Source of the DNA: Acidobacteriota bacterium
Lineage (GTDB): Bacteria; Acidobacteriota; Vicinamibacteria; Vicinamibacterales; UBA2999
DNA: 64,000 nt
NCBI GenBank assembly: GCA_016871195.1
Contig: VFZN01000014.1
Span: forward strand, 21,682 to 85,681
Reading direction: 5' to 3'
Shown here piece after piece: positions 1 to 8,900 of this stretch. Numbering within the stretch: the first letter of the stretch is position 1; each line of letters opens with the position of its first letter. The notes under the pieces are model-generated. The model did no database searches. It saw nothing but the letters and a program-made list of their open reading frames with translations, and was not told the DNA's origin. The position numbers and the translations under genes were made by a program.

Positions 1-941
1 GCCAGCCACTCGTCAGCCGTGCAGACATCGCCCACCATGGCCGCACGCAGCCGCACGAGCGGATCGCGCGACTGCTCGTCGGCGACCAGCGCCGACGGCT
101 TGTAGGCCTGCGTATCCTGGCCCGAGTGGCCCGACAGCCGCGGCATCGTCAGCCGCAGCAGTGCCGGCCCCGCGCCGCTGCGCACATGCGTGATGGCCGC
201 GCGCATGAGCCGCGTGGCGTCGACGGGGTCACAGCCGTCGCCGTCACAGATGTGCAGCTGGCCGAACGACGCCAGGTTGCGGGCAATGTTGCCACCCGGT
301 GTCTGAACCGTCGACGGCACCGACAGTCCATAGGCGTTGTCTTCGATGTAGAACAGCATCGGCAGCCGCTGCGTGGTCGCCACGGTCAGCGCCGACCAGA
401 AGCCGTTGGTGGCCACCGATCCGTCACCGCCCAGCGCCACCGCCAGCGCACCGCTGTACGCGGCATCGCCCAGCGTGTCGCGATAGTAGGCAATCGCCCG
501 CGCCCAGCCCGCCGACGTCGAGTACTGCGTGCCCACGCCCCCTGCGGTCGGCAGGCCCGTCGCACCGCCCGTGGACGGGTGGTTGTGCACCACGCCGATG
601 TCGCGCCCCTCGCTGACACCGCCGCTCTTGCCCATGCTGCCCGCCAGCGAATCGGCGGCCGAGAGGCCCAGCGCCAGCATCAGTGGCCGCGAACGATAGT
701 AGCCGCCTGCCGCATCGTGCGGGTGCGTCAGCATCGCACCGAGCAGCAGCTGCCCCAGTTCGTGTCCCCGCGCCGAGAACTGATACGTGGTCTTGCGCTC
801 GGGCAGCAGCTGCGTCTCTTCCACATGATCGAGTGCGCGCGACACGAGAAACAGGTGAGCCAGCCGTCGCCAGTCGACCTGCGGATCGAGGCGGGGCCTG
901 AGCGCAGACGCCGCAGACGGCAATGCAGAGTGATCGGTCAT
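1..941 (-). CDS. 2-oxoacid dehydrogenase E1 component, alpha-type N-terminus (partial)
   Basis: Thiamine diphosphate-dependent E1 subunit that decarboxylates a 2-oxoacid (branched-chain, pyruvate or aryl-pyruvate type) for a dehydrogenase complex. The frame is open from the ATG at 941 to the window edge, 313 residues, so the C-terminus is missing. Visible signs are the conserved GKSGG segment (residues 104-108), HNHPSTGGATG near 119-129 and the ThDP/Mg motif that begins GDGS at 172-175 and ends at EDN near 200-202. In many relatives the alpha and beta halves are one polypeptide; that cannot be seen here. It starts 30 bp after paaZ stops, on the same strand, so co-transcription with the phenylacetate genes is likely. 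That placement hints at phenylpyruvate or a similar 2-oxoacid as substrate, which is inference. No strong ribosome binding site is seen before the ATG. Confidence 0.85.
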   Translation of the reverse strand, partial: MTDHSALPSAASALRPRLDPQVDWRRLAHLFLVSRALDHVEETQLLPERKTTYQFSARGHELGQLLLGAMLTHPHDAAGGYYRSRPLMLALGLSAADSLAGSMGKSGGVSEGRDIGVVHNHPSTGGATGLPTAGGVGTQYSTSAGWARAIAYYRDTLGDAAYSGALAVALGGDGSVATNGFWSALTVATTQRLPMLFYIEDNAYGLSVPSTVQTPGGNIARNLASFGQLHICDGDGCDPVDATRLMRAAITHVRSGAGPALLRLTMPRLSGHSGQDTQAYKPSALVADEQSRDPLVRLRAAMVGDVCTADEWL

Positions 942-971
942 ATCGGTGTGATCCGACAGGCACGCCGCCTC

Positions 972-3035
972 TCAGCGGTCGGGCGTGACAGGCCCCTCGG
1001 GTGTGGGATGTTCACTCACCATGGTCAGCACGTCGTAGCTGGCGACGGTCTCGCCGCGCTGGTTCACAATCTCGGTGTCCCATCGCACTTCGCCGTAGCC
1101 CTTCCCCGCGCGCAGCGTCTTTTCCTTGCACGTCACCCGCACGCGGATCACGTCGCCCGGATAGGCCGGCGACAGAAACCGCAGATGGTCGATGCCGTAG
1201 TTGGCCATCACCGGTCCGAACACCGGATCGACAAACAGCCCGGCCGCCGCCGAGATCAGGAAGTAGCCGTGCGCCACCCGGCCCTGGGGAAAGAACGGAT
1301 TCCGCGACGCCAGTGCCTGATCCATGTGGGCATAGAAGCGATCGCCGCTGAGATCGGCAAACCGCTCGATGTCATCGATGGTGACGGTGCGCTCGGCGCT
1401 CCACAGCGTGTCGCCGATGCGCAGGTCGTGGAAGGTCTTGCGGAAGGGATGCGTGCCCGGGTCATGCTCCGTCGCGCCCTTCACGAAGCGGCCCGTGATG
1501 GCCGTCAGCGTCTGCGGTGAACCCTGGATGGCCGTGCGCTGCATGTAGTGCAGCACGCCCCTGATACCACCGAGTTCCTCGCCCCCGCCAGCCCGACCGG
1601 GGCCCCCGTGCACCAGATGCGGCAGCGGGGAACCGTGACCCGTCGATTCCCTGGCGCAGTCGCGGTTCACCACCAGCAGGCGCCCGTGATATGGACCCAG
1701 CCCCATCACCAGCCGCGCCGCCACCTCATCGTCTCGCGTGAAGAGTGAACCGGCGAGACTGCCCTCGCCGCGCCGCGTCAGTGTGATCGCCTCGTCAAGG
1801 TCCGCATACGGAATCACGGTGCACACCGGGCCGAACGCTTCGACGGCATGCACCGCACGTGCGCGCTCCGCATCGCGGCACAGCAGCAGGAAGGGCGGTA
1901 CGAAGGCGCCTGTGGTGGCATCCGCACCCCTGGGCGCGAGCGTGGCCATGTCGCCCGACACCACATCGGCTTCCTGCCGCAGCTCGTCGACGCGCGCCAG
2001 CACTTCACGGCGCTGGTCGAGGGAGGCCAGCGGCCCCATGTGCACGCCGTCGAGTGCAGGATCACCGATGGTCACACGGGCCAGTGCCGCCTGGAGGGCC
2101 GTGACGACCTCGGCGGTCAGCGCCTGCGGCACGAGGGCCCGCCGGATGGCCGTGCACTTCTGCCCGGCCTTTGCGGTCATTTCCCGGACGACTTCCTTCA
2201 CGAACAGATCGAACTCGTCTGTGCCGGGCACGGCATCGGGCCCGAGAATGCATGAGTTGAGCGAATCGGTTTCCGCAATGAAGCGCACGGCGTGGGCCAC
2301 GACCGTCGGATGCGTCTTGAGCCGCAGAGCCGTCGAAGCCGAGCCGGTGAACGACACCACGTCCTGTCCGGTCAGGTGGTCGAAGAGATCGCCCACCGAG
2401 CCGCACAGCAGCTGCACCGACCCTGGCGGCAGGATGCCCGAGGCGATGATGGCCTCGAACACGCGCGCGGCCAGGTACGAGGTCGCGGTGGCCGGCTTGA
2501 TGACGGCCGGCACGCCGGCCAGCAGTGTCGGCGCGAGTTTTTCGAGCATGCCCCACACGGGGAAGTTGAACGCGTTGATGTGCACGGCCACGCCGTCGAG
2601 TGGCAGGCAGATGTGCTGGCCGAGAAACGTGCCCTGCTTCGAGATGATCTCGGGCGGGCCATCGGCATACACCCGCGCATTGGGCAGCTCGCGCGTGCCC
2701 TTGCTCGCGTACACGAACAGGGTGCCGAAGCCGCCCTCAATGTCGATCCACGAGTCGCGACGCGTGGCGCCGGTCGCAAACGACACGGAGTAGAACTCGT
2801 CCTTGCGTTCGGTGAGGTACCGGGCCAGCGCCTTCAGCATCGCGGCCCGTTCGTGGAAGGTCAGGGCGCGCAGCTGCGGTCCGCCCACCTCACGCGCGTG
2901 CCGCAGCACCGAGGCGAAGTCGAGGCCCTGCGTGGAGGCCTGCGCCACCACCTCGCCGGTCGTGGCACTGCGAAGCGCCGTCAGCCCGGTCTCGGGCAGG
3001 TGCCACTGGTCACGCACATAGTTGCGCAGCGTCAT
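972..3035 (-). CDS. paaZ: PaaZ: oxepin-CoA hydrolase / 3-oxo-5,6-dehydrosuberyl-CoA semialdehyde dehydrogenase
   Basis: Bifunctional ring-cleavage enzyme of the aerobic phenylacetyl-CoA pathway. The N-terminal three quarters is an NAD(P)-dependent aldehyde dehydrogenase, with the general-base region FIAETDSLN and the nucleophile segment AGQKCTA. The C-terminal part is an (R)-hydratase-like hot-dog domain with [14 protein letters not shown]. In family members the hydratase opens oxepin-CoA and the ALDH oxidises the reactive semialdehyde in the same polypeptide. I chose the ATG at 3035 because GAGG lies 8 nt before it; upstream in-frame ATGs at 3041 and 3086 have worse spacing, and 3086 would overlap the thiolase stop. 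Length (687 aa) matches the family, about 680 residues. It lies 37 bp downstream of the thiolase gene in the paa operon. Both domains look intact, so the full bifunctional enzyme is expected. Confidence 0.93.
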   Translation of the reverse strand: MTLRNYVRDQWHLPETGLTALRSATTGEVVAQASTQGLDFASVLRHAREVGGPQLRALTFHERAAMLKALARYLTERKDEFYSVSFATGATRRDSWIDIEGGFGTLFVYASKGTRELPNARVYADGPPEIISKQGTFLGQHICLPLDGVAVHINAFNFPVWGMLEKLAPTLLAGVPAVIKPATATSYLAARVFEAIIASGILPPGSVQLLCGSVGDLFDHLTGQDVVSFTGSASTALRLKTHPTVVAHAVRFIAETDSLNSCILGPDAVPGTDEFDLFVKEVVREMTAKAGQKCTAIRRALVPQALTAEVVTALQAALARVTIGDPALDGVHMGPLASLDQRREVLARVDELRQEADVVSGDMATLAPRGADATTGAFVPPFLLLCRDAERARAVHAVEAFGPVCTVIPYADLDEAITLTRRGEGSLAGSLFTRDDEVAARLVMGLGPYHGRLLVVNRDCARESTGHGSPLPHLVHGGPGRAGGGEELGGIRGVLHYMQRTAIQGSPQTLTAITGRFVKGATEHDPGTHPFRKTFHDLRIGDTLWSAERTVTIDDIERFADLSGDRFYAHMDQALASRNPFFPQGRVAHGYFLISAAAGLFVDPVFGPVMANYGIDHLRFLSPAYPGDVIRVRVTCKEKTLRAGKGYGEVRWDTEIVNQRGETVASYDVLTMVSEHPTPEGPVTPDR

Positions 3036-3072
3036 TGTCATCACCTCGCGGGCTCGGGGACGTGCGGCCCGT

Positions 3073-4278
3073 TCAGACGCGTTCAAGGATCAGGGCGATG
3101 CCCTGCCCCACTCCGATGCACATCGTGCAGAGCGCATAACGTCCGCCCGTACGCCGCAGCTGATAGGCCGCGGTCGTGGCGAGGCGTGCGCCGCTGGCGC
3201 CGAGCGGATGCCCGAGGGCAATCGCCCCGCCATTCGGATTCACATGTGCGGCCTCGTCAGGCAGGCCCAGCTGGCGCATCACCGCCAATCCCTGCGCCGC
3301 AAATGCCTCGTTGAGCTCGATGACGTCCATCTGCGCCAGTGACAGACCGGCGCGCGCCAGCACGGCCTGCGTGGCCGGCACGGGGCCGATGCCCATGATG
3401 CGCGGCGCAACGCCGGCGGTGGCCTGCGCCACGACGCGCGCCATCGGCGTCAGACCATGCTGCGCGGCGGCAGCTTCGCTGGCCAGCAGCAGCGCGCAGC
3501 TGCCATCGTTCACTCCGGACGCATTGCCCGCCGTCACCGTGCCGTCCGGACGCACCACACCCTTCAGGCGTGCCAGCTGCTCGAGTGTCGTGTCAGGCCG
3601 CGGGTGTTCATCGACCGTCACCTGACGGGTCTCGCCCTTGCCCGCCGTGATCGACACCGGGACCAGCTCGTCGGCAAACACGCCTGCGGCATGGGCGGCG
3701 GCCCAGCGCTGCTGGCTGCGCAGCGCGAACGCGTCCTGATCGGCCCGCGCAATGCCGAACTCGGCCGCCACATGCTCGGCCGTCTCAGGCATCGAGTCGG
3801 TGCCGAACTGCTGTCGGAATGCCGGATTCACGAAGCGCCAGCCGATGGTCGTGTCCTCAATCTTCGCGGCCCGCGAGAAGGCCGTATCGGCCTTCCCCAT
3901 CACATACGGCGCCCGCGACATGCTCTCAACGCCGCCAGCCAGCACCAGCGACGCATCGCCCACGCGAATGGCGCGCGCCGCCAGACCTACGGCATCGAGG
4001 CCCGATCCGCACAGGCGGTTGACGGTGGCCCCGGGCACCGTGATCGGCAGGCCGGCCAGCAGCGCCGCCATGCGCGCCACATTGCGGTTGTCTTCACCGG
4101 CCTGGTTCGCACAGCCGAGATACACCTCGCCGACGGCAGCAAAGTCGACCTGCGGATGCCGGGCCACCAGCGCACGCAGCGACACCGCCGCAAGGTCGTC
4201 GGTGCGTACAGACGACAAGGCCCCGCCGTAGCGGCCAATCGGGGTACGGACAGCATCACAGATGAAGGCGTGGGTCAT
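3073..4278 (-). CDS. paaJ: 3-oxoadipyl-CoA / 3-oxo-5,6-dehydrosuberyl-CoA thiolase (PaaJ/PcaF family)
   Basis: Thiolase that cleaves the beta-keto CoA intermediates of phenylacetate breakdown to acetyl-CoA and finally succinyl-CoA. It has the active-site cysteine in NRLCGSG, the NEAFA and GHPLGASG histidine motifs, and the C-terminal CTMCIGVGQG cysteine loop, so all catalytic residues are present. It is 401 aa, usual for the family. The ATG at 4278 has GGAG 8 nt upstream; the in-frame GTG at 4284 is too close to that site. It lies between paaG and paaZ on the same strand. The PcaF and PaaJ names describe nearly identical enzymes, and the paa neighbourhood favours PaaJ. A plain acetyl-CoA acetyltransferase is less likely given the context. 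Confidence 0.92.
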   Translation of the reverse strand: MTHAFICDAVRTPIGRYGGALSSVRTDDLAAVSLRALVARHPQVDFAAVGEVYLGCANQAGEDNRNVARMAALLAGLPITVPGATVNRLCGSGLDAVGLAARAIRVGDASLVLAGGVESMSRAPYVMGKADTAFSRAAKIEDTTIGWRFVNPAFRQQFGTDSMPETAEHVAAEFGIARADQDAFALRSQQRWAAAHAAGVFADELVPVSITAGKGETRQVTVDEHPRPDTTLEQLARLKGVVRPDGTVTAGNASGVNDGSCALLLASEAAAAQHGLTPMARVVAQATAGVAPRIMGIGPVPATQAVLARAGLSLAQMDVIELNEAFAAQGLAVMRQLGLPDEAAHVNPNGGAIALGHPLGASGARLATTAAYQLRRTGGRYALCTMCIGVGQGIALILERV

Positions 4279-4318
4279 GGTCACTGCTCCGGCAGAAACA
4301 TCGTAGGCATGGGACGTG

Positions 4319-5098
4319 TCAGCGTCCGGTGAATACCGGTGGACGCCTGGCCAGAAAGGCAGCTACGCCCTCGGCGTAATCGTGCGTGCGCCCGAGTGCG
4401 CGCTGCAAGTCGCCCTCGAGGGCGAGCTGCTCCTCCAGCGTGTGGGTCGCGGCCGCCTCCAGCGCACGTCGCGTGCTGACCAGGCCGCGTGTCGGCGACG
4501 CAGCCAGGCGTGCCGCGAGTGCCGCGATCGTGGCGGCAAACTCTTCGTCCGGCACGGCCTTCCAGATGAGCCCCCACTCGGCCGCCTGCGAGGCCGTCAG
4601 GCGGTCGCCCAGCAGCGTCAGTCCCATCGCGCGTGCGTGTCCGACCAGGCGTGGCAGCATCCACGTCGCTCCCGAGTCAGGTACCAGCCCCAGCTGGCAG
4701 AAGGGCTGCAGGAATGACGCCGACATCGTGGCCACGACGAGATCGCAGGCCAGGGCCAGACTGGCGCCGGCACCGGCGGCCACGCCATTGACCGCCGCGA
4801 TGGTCGGCACAGGCAACGTGCGCAGCGTCGTAATGAGTGGCGCATAGTGCTGCGCGATGTAGTCGCCGAGGTCTGACTCGGCCGTCACGGCAGGGTCAGC
4901 CAGGTCCTGCCCCGCGCTGAAGGCGCGATCCGCCCCGCTCAGCACCAGCACACGCGCGCCCTCGGCCTCGAGGCGCGACAGGGCATGGCGCAGTTCACCG
5001 TGCATCTGCACCGTAATGCTGTTGAGGCGATCAGGGCGGGCCAGCGTGAGGCGCGCCACGTGATCGGTCACGGACCACTGCAGGGTGTCGTAGGGCAT
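4319..5098 (-). CDS. paaG: PaaG: 1,2-epoxyphenylacetyl-CoA isomerase (crotonase family)
   Basis: Crotonase-fold enzyme predicted to convert ring-1,2-epoxyphenylacetyl-CoA to oxepin-CoA. It shows the oxyanion-hole segment SGADRAFSAGQDLAD and the second oxyanion segment VNGVAAGAGASLALACD, followed by the CoA-pocket region ending LGLVPDSGATW. It is 259 aa, normal for PaaG. The open frame runs upstream to 5272, but that extension lies inside paaE in another frame and is low-complexity; the ATG at 5098 begins a normal crotonase N-terminus and sits 5 nt after the paaE stop. The aspartate in PDSG fits PaaG rather than a standard enoyl-CoA hydratase. No separate paaF is seen in the window, so the hydratase step after thiolysis must be supplied elsewhere. 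Confidence 0.9.
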   Translation of the reverse strand: MPYDTLQWSVTDHVARLTLARPDRLNSITVQMHGELRHALSRLEAEGARVLVLSGADRAFSAGQDLADPAVTAESDLGDYIAQHYAPLITTLRTLPVPTIAAVNGVAAGAGASLALACDLVVATMSASFLQPFCQLGLVPDSGATWMLPRLVGHARAMGLTLLGDRLTASQAAEWGLIWKAVPDEEFAATIAALAARLAASPTRGLVSTRRALEAAATHTLEEQLALEGDLQRALGRTHDYAEGVAAFLARRPPVFTGR

Positions 5099-5103
5099 GG
5101 CGT

Positions 5104-6207
5104 CTACCGCACGTCGTAGTCGAGGGTGATGGTGCCTGAGGTCGGCACCGACTGACACGTCAGCATATAGCCGGCCTCGACTTCCCACCGCTCGAGAGAA
5201 TGGTTCACGGCCATGTGCGCGGCACCCGCCGTCACCCGGCAGCGGCAGGTGGCGCACGCTCCCGCCTTGCACGAGTAAGGCAGATGCAGACCCTGGCGCA
5301 GCCCGGCGTCGAGCAGCCTCTCGCCCGACTGGGGCATCCGGAATGTACGGGTGCGACCATCCATCACCACCGTGACGGTCGTCATCGGTGCGCCGGTCTC
5401 TTCAGCGGTCTTCGCCGCCGCCGTGGCCGCGGCGATCGAATCAGGACGGGCCCCGGCAACAAATCGCTCGGTGTGCACATGCGCGGCATCGACCACGCCG
5501 GCCCCGATCAGGGCGGCGCTTACCTCGTCGATCATCTCGCCCGGCCCGCACACAAAGCAGTCATCAAAGTGGCGGGCGCCGAACACCGTGGGAATCAGCG
5601 CCTGCACCTTGGTGCCGTCGAGCCGTCCATTGAAGAGCGGAATGTCCTGAAATTCACGGCTCAGGAAAAAGCACAGCTCGAGCCGGGTCATGTACCGGTT
5701 CTTGAGCGCCAGCAGTTCGTCGGCAAACATCGTGCTCGCCACAGTCTGGTTGCCGAAGCACAGCAGACACTGACTGTGAGGTTCGGCCTCGAGCACACTG
5801 GACAGGTTCGACAGAATCGGTGTGATGCCCGAGCCCGCCGCAAAGAACGCATAGGTCTTCCGGTGCCGCGCATCGAACGGTACGGTAAAGCGCCCTGACG
5901 GCGGCATCACGTCGACGAGGTCGCCCACGCGAAGCGCGCGATTGATATGCGTCGACGCCAGACCGCCCGCCACGTGCCGCACCCCAATGCGCAGCTGCTG
6001 CGCCCCTGCGCTGCTGCAAATCGAGTAGGGCCGCCGCACCTCGACACCATCCACCATCCGCCGAAGCGTGATGTGCTGTCCCGGCACATAGCGATACTGC
6101 TCGCGCAGCTCCTCGGGCACGGCAAAGGTCACCGCCACGGCACCATCGGCGACCTGCGTGATGTCGGTCACTGTGAGCGCATGGAAGGTCGTCATGTCGT
6201 CAGCCAT
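5104..6207 (-). CDS. paaE: PaaE: phenylacetyl-CoA epoxidase reductase subunit
   Basis: NADPH-dependent reductase that feeds electrons to the PaaABCD oxygenase. The first two thirds is a ferredoxin-NADP reductase module with the FAD-binding RPYSICSS segment, the nucleotide-binding AAGSGITP loop and a CGPGEMID segment. The C-terminus is a plant-type 2Fe-2S ferredoxin with CKAGACATCRCR and a later cysteine in LTCQSV. It is 367 aa, usual for PaaE (also called PaaK in some genomes). The start at 6207 (MADDMTTFHAL) is chosen over an in-frame ATG at 6306 because the longer version would lie within paaD and adds a low-complexity Ser/Arg-rich stretch. It lies 16 nt after paaD. Confidence 0.93.
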   Translation of the reverse strand: MADDMTTFHALTVTDITQVADGAVAVTFAVPEELREQYRYVPGQHITLRRMVDGVEVRRPYSICSSAGAQQLRIGVRHVAGGLASTHINRALRVGDLVDVMPPSGRFTVPFDARHRKTYAFFAAGSGITPILSNLSSVLEAEPHSQCLLCFGNQTVASTMFADELLALKNRYMTRLELCFFLSREFQDIPLFNGRLDGTKVQALIPTVFGARHFDDCFVCGPGEMIDEVSAALIGAGVVDAAHVHTERFVAGARPDSIAAATAAAKTAEETGAPMTTVTVVMDGRTRTFRMPQSGERLLDAGLRQGLHLPYSCKAGACATCRCRVTAGAAHMAVNHSLERWEVEAGYMLTCQSVPTSGTITLDYDVR

Positions 6208-6223
6208 GCTGTGAACGCCCGCG

Positions 6224-6703
6224 TCAGAGGCACTTGAACCGCTCGAACGGCTCGAGGCAGCTGTCGCAGCGGTGCAGCGCCTTGCAGGGCGTCGATCCGA
6301 AGGCACTCACCACCGAGGTGTTCGGTGATCCGCACTGCGGGCATGCCACGGCCTGCAGCCCGCGCGAGGCCGGGCGATCGGGCGGCACAATACCCATGGC
6401 CTGCAGCGTGCGGCGGCCGTCCTCAGTCACAAAATCGGTGGTCCACGGCGGATCAAGCACCGTCTGCACCGTCACCTCGGGAAAACCCTCCGCGCGCAGC
6501 GCCTCGCCCACCGACTGTTCGATGACGGACGTCGCCGGACACCCCAGATAGGTCGGCGCCACGCCCACAGAGACGCCACCCGTCCCGGTGGCCCGCACAT
6601 GACGGATGATGCCGAGGTCGACCACGGTCAGCAGCGGCAGCTCGGGGTCAGGCACCTGCCGCAGCGCCGTCCAGGCACGTGCTTCGATCTGTTCCGATTC
6701 CAT
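6224..6703 (-). CDS. paaD: PaaD: phenylacetyl-CoA epoxidase maturation/accessory subunit
   Basis: MIP18/DUF59-family protein with a C-terminal zinc-ribbon-like part, required for an active epoxidase in known paa systems, probably through iron-sulfur maturation. The N-terminal domain has DPELPLLTVVDLGI and the conserved PTYLGCPAT loop. The C-terminus carries CPQCG, then CKALHRCDSCLEPFERFKCL, giving paired cysteines for metal binding. Length is about 159 aa, normal. The ATG at 6703 gives a typical N-terminus; an alternative ATG at 6721 overlaps the paaC stop as ATGGTAA and cannot be excluded. It lies between paaC and paaE in the operon. Confidence 0.9.
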   Translation of the reverse strand: MESEQIEARAWTALRQVPDPELPLLTVVDLGIIRHVRATGTGGVSVGVAPTYLGCPATSVIEQSVGEALRAEGFPEVTVQTVLDPPWTTDFVTEDGRRTLQAMGIVPPDRPASRGLQAVACPQCGSPNTSVVSAFGSTPCKALHRCDSCLEPFERFKCL

Positions 6704-6714
6704 GAGTCCGCCGC

Positions 6715-7512
6715 TTACCATGACGCCCCCGGATAGGCGCGCTGGAGGAACTGCATCTCGGCCAGCAGGCGACCAAGGCCCTCGCCGTGATGACCCTGCT
6801 TGCCGCCCGTGTGAAAAAACCCGTCGGTGGGTCGCGTCAGCATGGCGTCACGCAACACAGCATCGAGCGCCGCGAGCCAGCCCAGGCGAAGCGACGGCAG
6901 CGACGGCAGCACTCCGCCCTCGGTCAGTCGCGCGTCGACGGCATCGGGCGTGAACATCTCGCCGGTGAACCGCCACAGGTCGTCGAGTGCCTGCTGGGCG
7001 CGCCGGTGGCTCTCGTCGGTGCCATCACCGAGACGCACGACCCAGCCGCTGCTGTACTGCACGTGATAGGTCGTCTCGGTCAGAGCCTTGCGCGCCACCT
7101 GCGCCAGCCGCTGATCGGCCGACTGCGACAGGGCCGCAAACAGCTCGCGCTGGAACAGGTCGAACAGGCACTGCCGCACAAGCGTCACACTAAAGTCGCC
7201 GTTGGGCTGCTCGGCCAGCAGCAGGTTGCGGTACTCGCGAGTATCGCGCAGGAACGCGAGGGCATCTTCGTCACGGCCACGGCCCTCGAGCTCGCCGGCA
7301 TACGTCAGGAACGCCCGCGCCTGACCCACCAGATCGAGCGCGGTATTCGAGAGCGCCAGGTCTTCCTCCACGGCAGGGGCATGGCCAATCCACTCGCCGA
7401 GGCGCTGCGCCAGAATGAGGCTGCTGTCGCCGAGGCGCAGCAGCAGTTCGCACAGATCGTCTGTGGCCACACCGGCGCTGTTGAGCGGCGCGGAAGAGGA
7501 CGCCTCGGTCAC
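6715..7512 (-). CDS. paaC: PaaC: phenylacetyl-CoA epoxidase structural subunit
   Basis: Non-catalytic ferritin-like partner of PaaA in the PaaAC heterodimer of ring-1,2-phenylacetyl-CoA epoxidase. The protein is 265 aa, all-helical in character, with the family segments ALSNTALDLVGQAR, RLGDGTDESHRR and the C-terminal HTGGKQGHHGEGLGRLLAEMQ. It starts with GTG at 7512; this GTGA overlaps the paaB stop by 4 nt, which indicates translational coupling. The order A-B-C-D-E is the same as in Escherichia coli. Nothing looks truncated. Confidence 0.93.
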   Translation of the reverse strand: MTEASSSAPLNSAGVATDDLCELLLRLGDSSLILAQRLGEWIGHAPAVEEDLALSNTALDLVGQARAFLTYAGELEGRGRDEDALAFLRDTREYRNLLLAEQPNGDFSVTLVRQCLFDLFQRELFAALSQSADQRLAQVARKALTETTYHVQYSSGWVVRLGDGTDESHRRAQQALDDLWRFTGEMFTPDAVDARLTEGGVLPSLPSLRLGWLAALDAVLRDAMLTRPTDGFFHTGGKQGHHGEGLGRLLAEMQFLQRAYPGASW

Positions 7513-7802
7513 AGTCCCTCGACTCCCTCGGGAATGGTGTAGAACGTCGGGTGCCGGTACACCTTGTCGTCCGCCGGCGAGAACAGCGCATCGGCATCAG
7601 ACGGATCAGAGGCGGAAATCTGGTCGGACCGGACCACCCAGATGCTGACACCTTCCTGCCGACGCGTGTAGGTGTCGCGCGCATGCTGCAGCGCCATCTG
7701 CGGGTCGGCAGCATGCAGGCTGCCGACATGCTTGTGGTCGAGGCCTGCACGGGCTCGCACAAACACCTCATACAGCGCCCAGTCGTGTGGTGTGGTCGAC
7801 AT
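7509..7802 (-). CDS. paaB: PaaB: phenylacetyl-CoA epoxidase bridging subunit
   Basis: Small subunit (97 aa) that links PaaAC heterodimers in the epoxidase. Recognisable segments are WALYEVFVRAR at the N-terminus, the DPQMALQHARDTYTRR helix and the C-terminal DDKVYRHPTFYTIPEGVEGL. The open frame extends to 7943, but those extra codons sit inside paaA and read as Arg-rich noise; the ATG at 7802 follows the paaA stop by 16 nt and matches the family start. It overlaps paaC by 4 nt. Confidence 0.93.
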   Translation of the reverse strand: MSTTPHDWALYEVFVRARAGLDHKHVGSLHAADPQMALQHARDTYTRRQEGVSIWVVRSDQISASDPSDADALFSPADDKVYRHPTFYTIPEGVEGL

Positions 7803-7818
7803 CAGCGTCCCCCGGCTC

Positions 7819-8805
7819 TCAGCTGGCCCGCGACTGGCGCGCCTGCTGCTTGCGGCTGTATGCCAGCGCCGCCGCGCGCACCCAGGCACCCTCGTCGTGC
7901 GCCGCACGGCGCGCGGCGAGCCGCTCGCGGTTGCACGGACCATTGCCCTTCAGCACCTCGTGGAACTCGTGCCACGGCAGTTCGCCAAAGTGATAGTGCC
8001 CGGTGGCGTCATCCAGACGCAGGTCGGGGTCGGGCACCGTGAGCCCGAGGAACTGGGCCTGCGGCACCGTCGCATCGACAAACTTCTGCCGGAGGTCGTC
8101 GTTCGACACGCGCTTGATCTTCCAGCGCATCGACTGCGCCGAGTGGACGCTGTCGCGATCGCTCGGGCCGAACATCATCAGGCTCGGCCACCACCAGCGG
8201 TTGAGCGCATCCTGCGCCATGGCCCGCTGCGCCGCCGCGCCCCGCGACAGGGTCAGCATGATCTCGAAGCCCTGCCGCTGGTGAAAGCTCTCTTCGCGGC
8301 AGATGCGCACCATCGCGCGCGCATACGGACCATACGAGCAGCGGCACAGCGCCACCTGGTTCATGATCGCCGCACCGTCGACCAGCCAGCCAATCGCACC
8401 GATATCGGCCCAGGTGGGCGTCGGATAGTTGAAGATGCTCGAGTACTTGGCCGTGCCGGCCAGCAGCTGGTCAATCAGCTCGGCGCGCGATACACCCAGG
8501 GTTTCGGCCGCGCTGTAGAGGTAGAGACCATGGCCGGCCTCGTCCTGCACCTTGGCCATCAGCACGGCCTTGCGCCGCAGCGTGGGCGCGCGGGTGATCC
8601 AGTTGCCCTCGGGCAGCATGCCCACGATCTCTGAATGCGCATGCTGCGAGATCTGCCGGATGAGCGTGCGGCGGTACGCCTCGGGCATCCAGGCCCGGGC
8701 CTCCACTTTCTCTTCCGCAGCCACATGCGCCTCGAACCGCGCGAGCCGGGCCGCGTCATCGGCAGCGGGCACAGGGGTCAGGGTCGTGACGTCAGGGGTG
8801 GTCAT
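7819..8805 (-). CDS. paaA: PaaA: phenylacetyl-CoA epoxidase catalytic subunit
   Basis: Di-iron oxygenase subunit that epoxidises the aromatic ring of phenylacetyl-CoA. The ferritin-like four-helix fold carries carboxylate and histidine ligand pairs visible as [14 protein letters not shown] and [13 protein letters not shown]. It is 328 aa, the usual size. The ATG at 8805 has a strong GAGGAG 7 nt upstream; the longer open frame to 8895 lacks such a site. It is the first gene of the minus-strand operon and is divergent from paaX across 95 bp, so its promoter must lie there and PaaX is the likely repressor. The inducing ligand in known systems is phenylacetyl-CoA. Confidence 0.94.
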   Translation of the reverse strand: MTTPDVTTLTPVPAADDAARLARFEAHVAAEEKVEARAWMPEAYRRTLIRQISQHAHSEIVGMLPEGNWITRAPTLRRKAVLMAKVQDEAGHGLYLYSAAETLGVSRAELIDQLLAGTAKYSSIFNYPTPTWADIGAIGWLVDGAAIMNQVALCRCSYGPYARAMVRICREESFHQRQGFEIMLTLSRGAAAQRAMAQDALNRWWWPSLMMFGPSDRDSVHSAQSMRWKIKRVSNDDLRQKFVDATVPQAQFLGLTVPDPDLRLDDATGHYHFGELPWHEFHEVLKGNGPCNRERLAARRAAHDEGAWVRAAALAYSRKQQARQSRAS

Positions 8806-8847
8806 GGCAGCTCCTCGACCGGGATGGCGCCGGGTCTGTCCGGAATA

Positions 8848-8887
8848 TGACACCAACATCGGCACTATGCAACGGGGTTTTGTGTCA
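8848..8887. promoter_or_regulatory. Candidate PaaX operator: inverted repeat in paaA/paaX promoter region
   Basis: TGACAC at 8848-8853 and GTGTCA at 8882-8887 form an inverted repeat with 28 bp between the arms. Flanking bases also match when one arm is reversed (G-AT before TGACAC, AA after it). The right arm ends 13 nt before the paaX GTG, the left arm lies about 40 nt before the paaA start. The position suits repression of both genes by PaaX. That PaaX binds it is inference. Confidence 0.5.
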
Positions 8888-8900
8888 CATACCATGAGGC

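Noticed and set aside
126..1520. 464-codon plus-strand open frame at the left edge
   Set aside because: Arg/His-rich antisense of the E1 gene and paaZ, with no recognisable domain.
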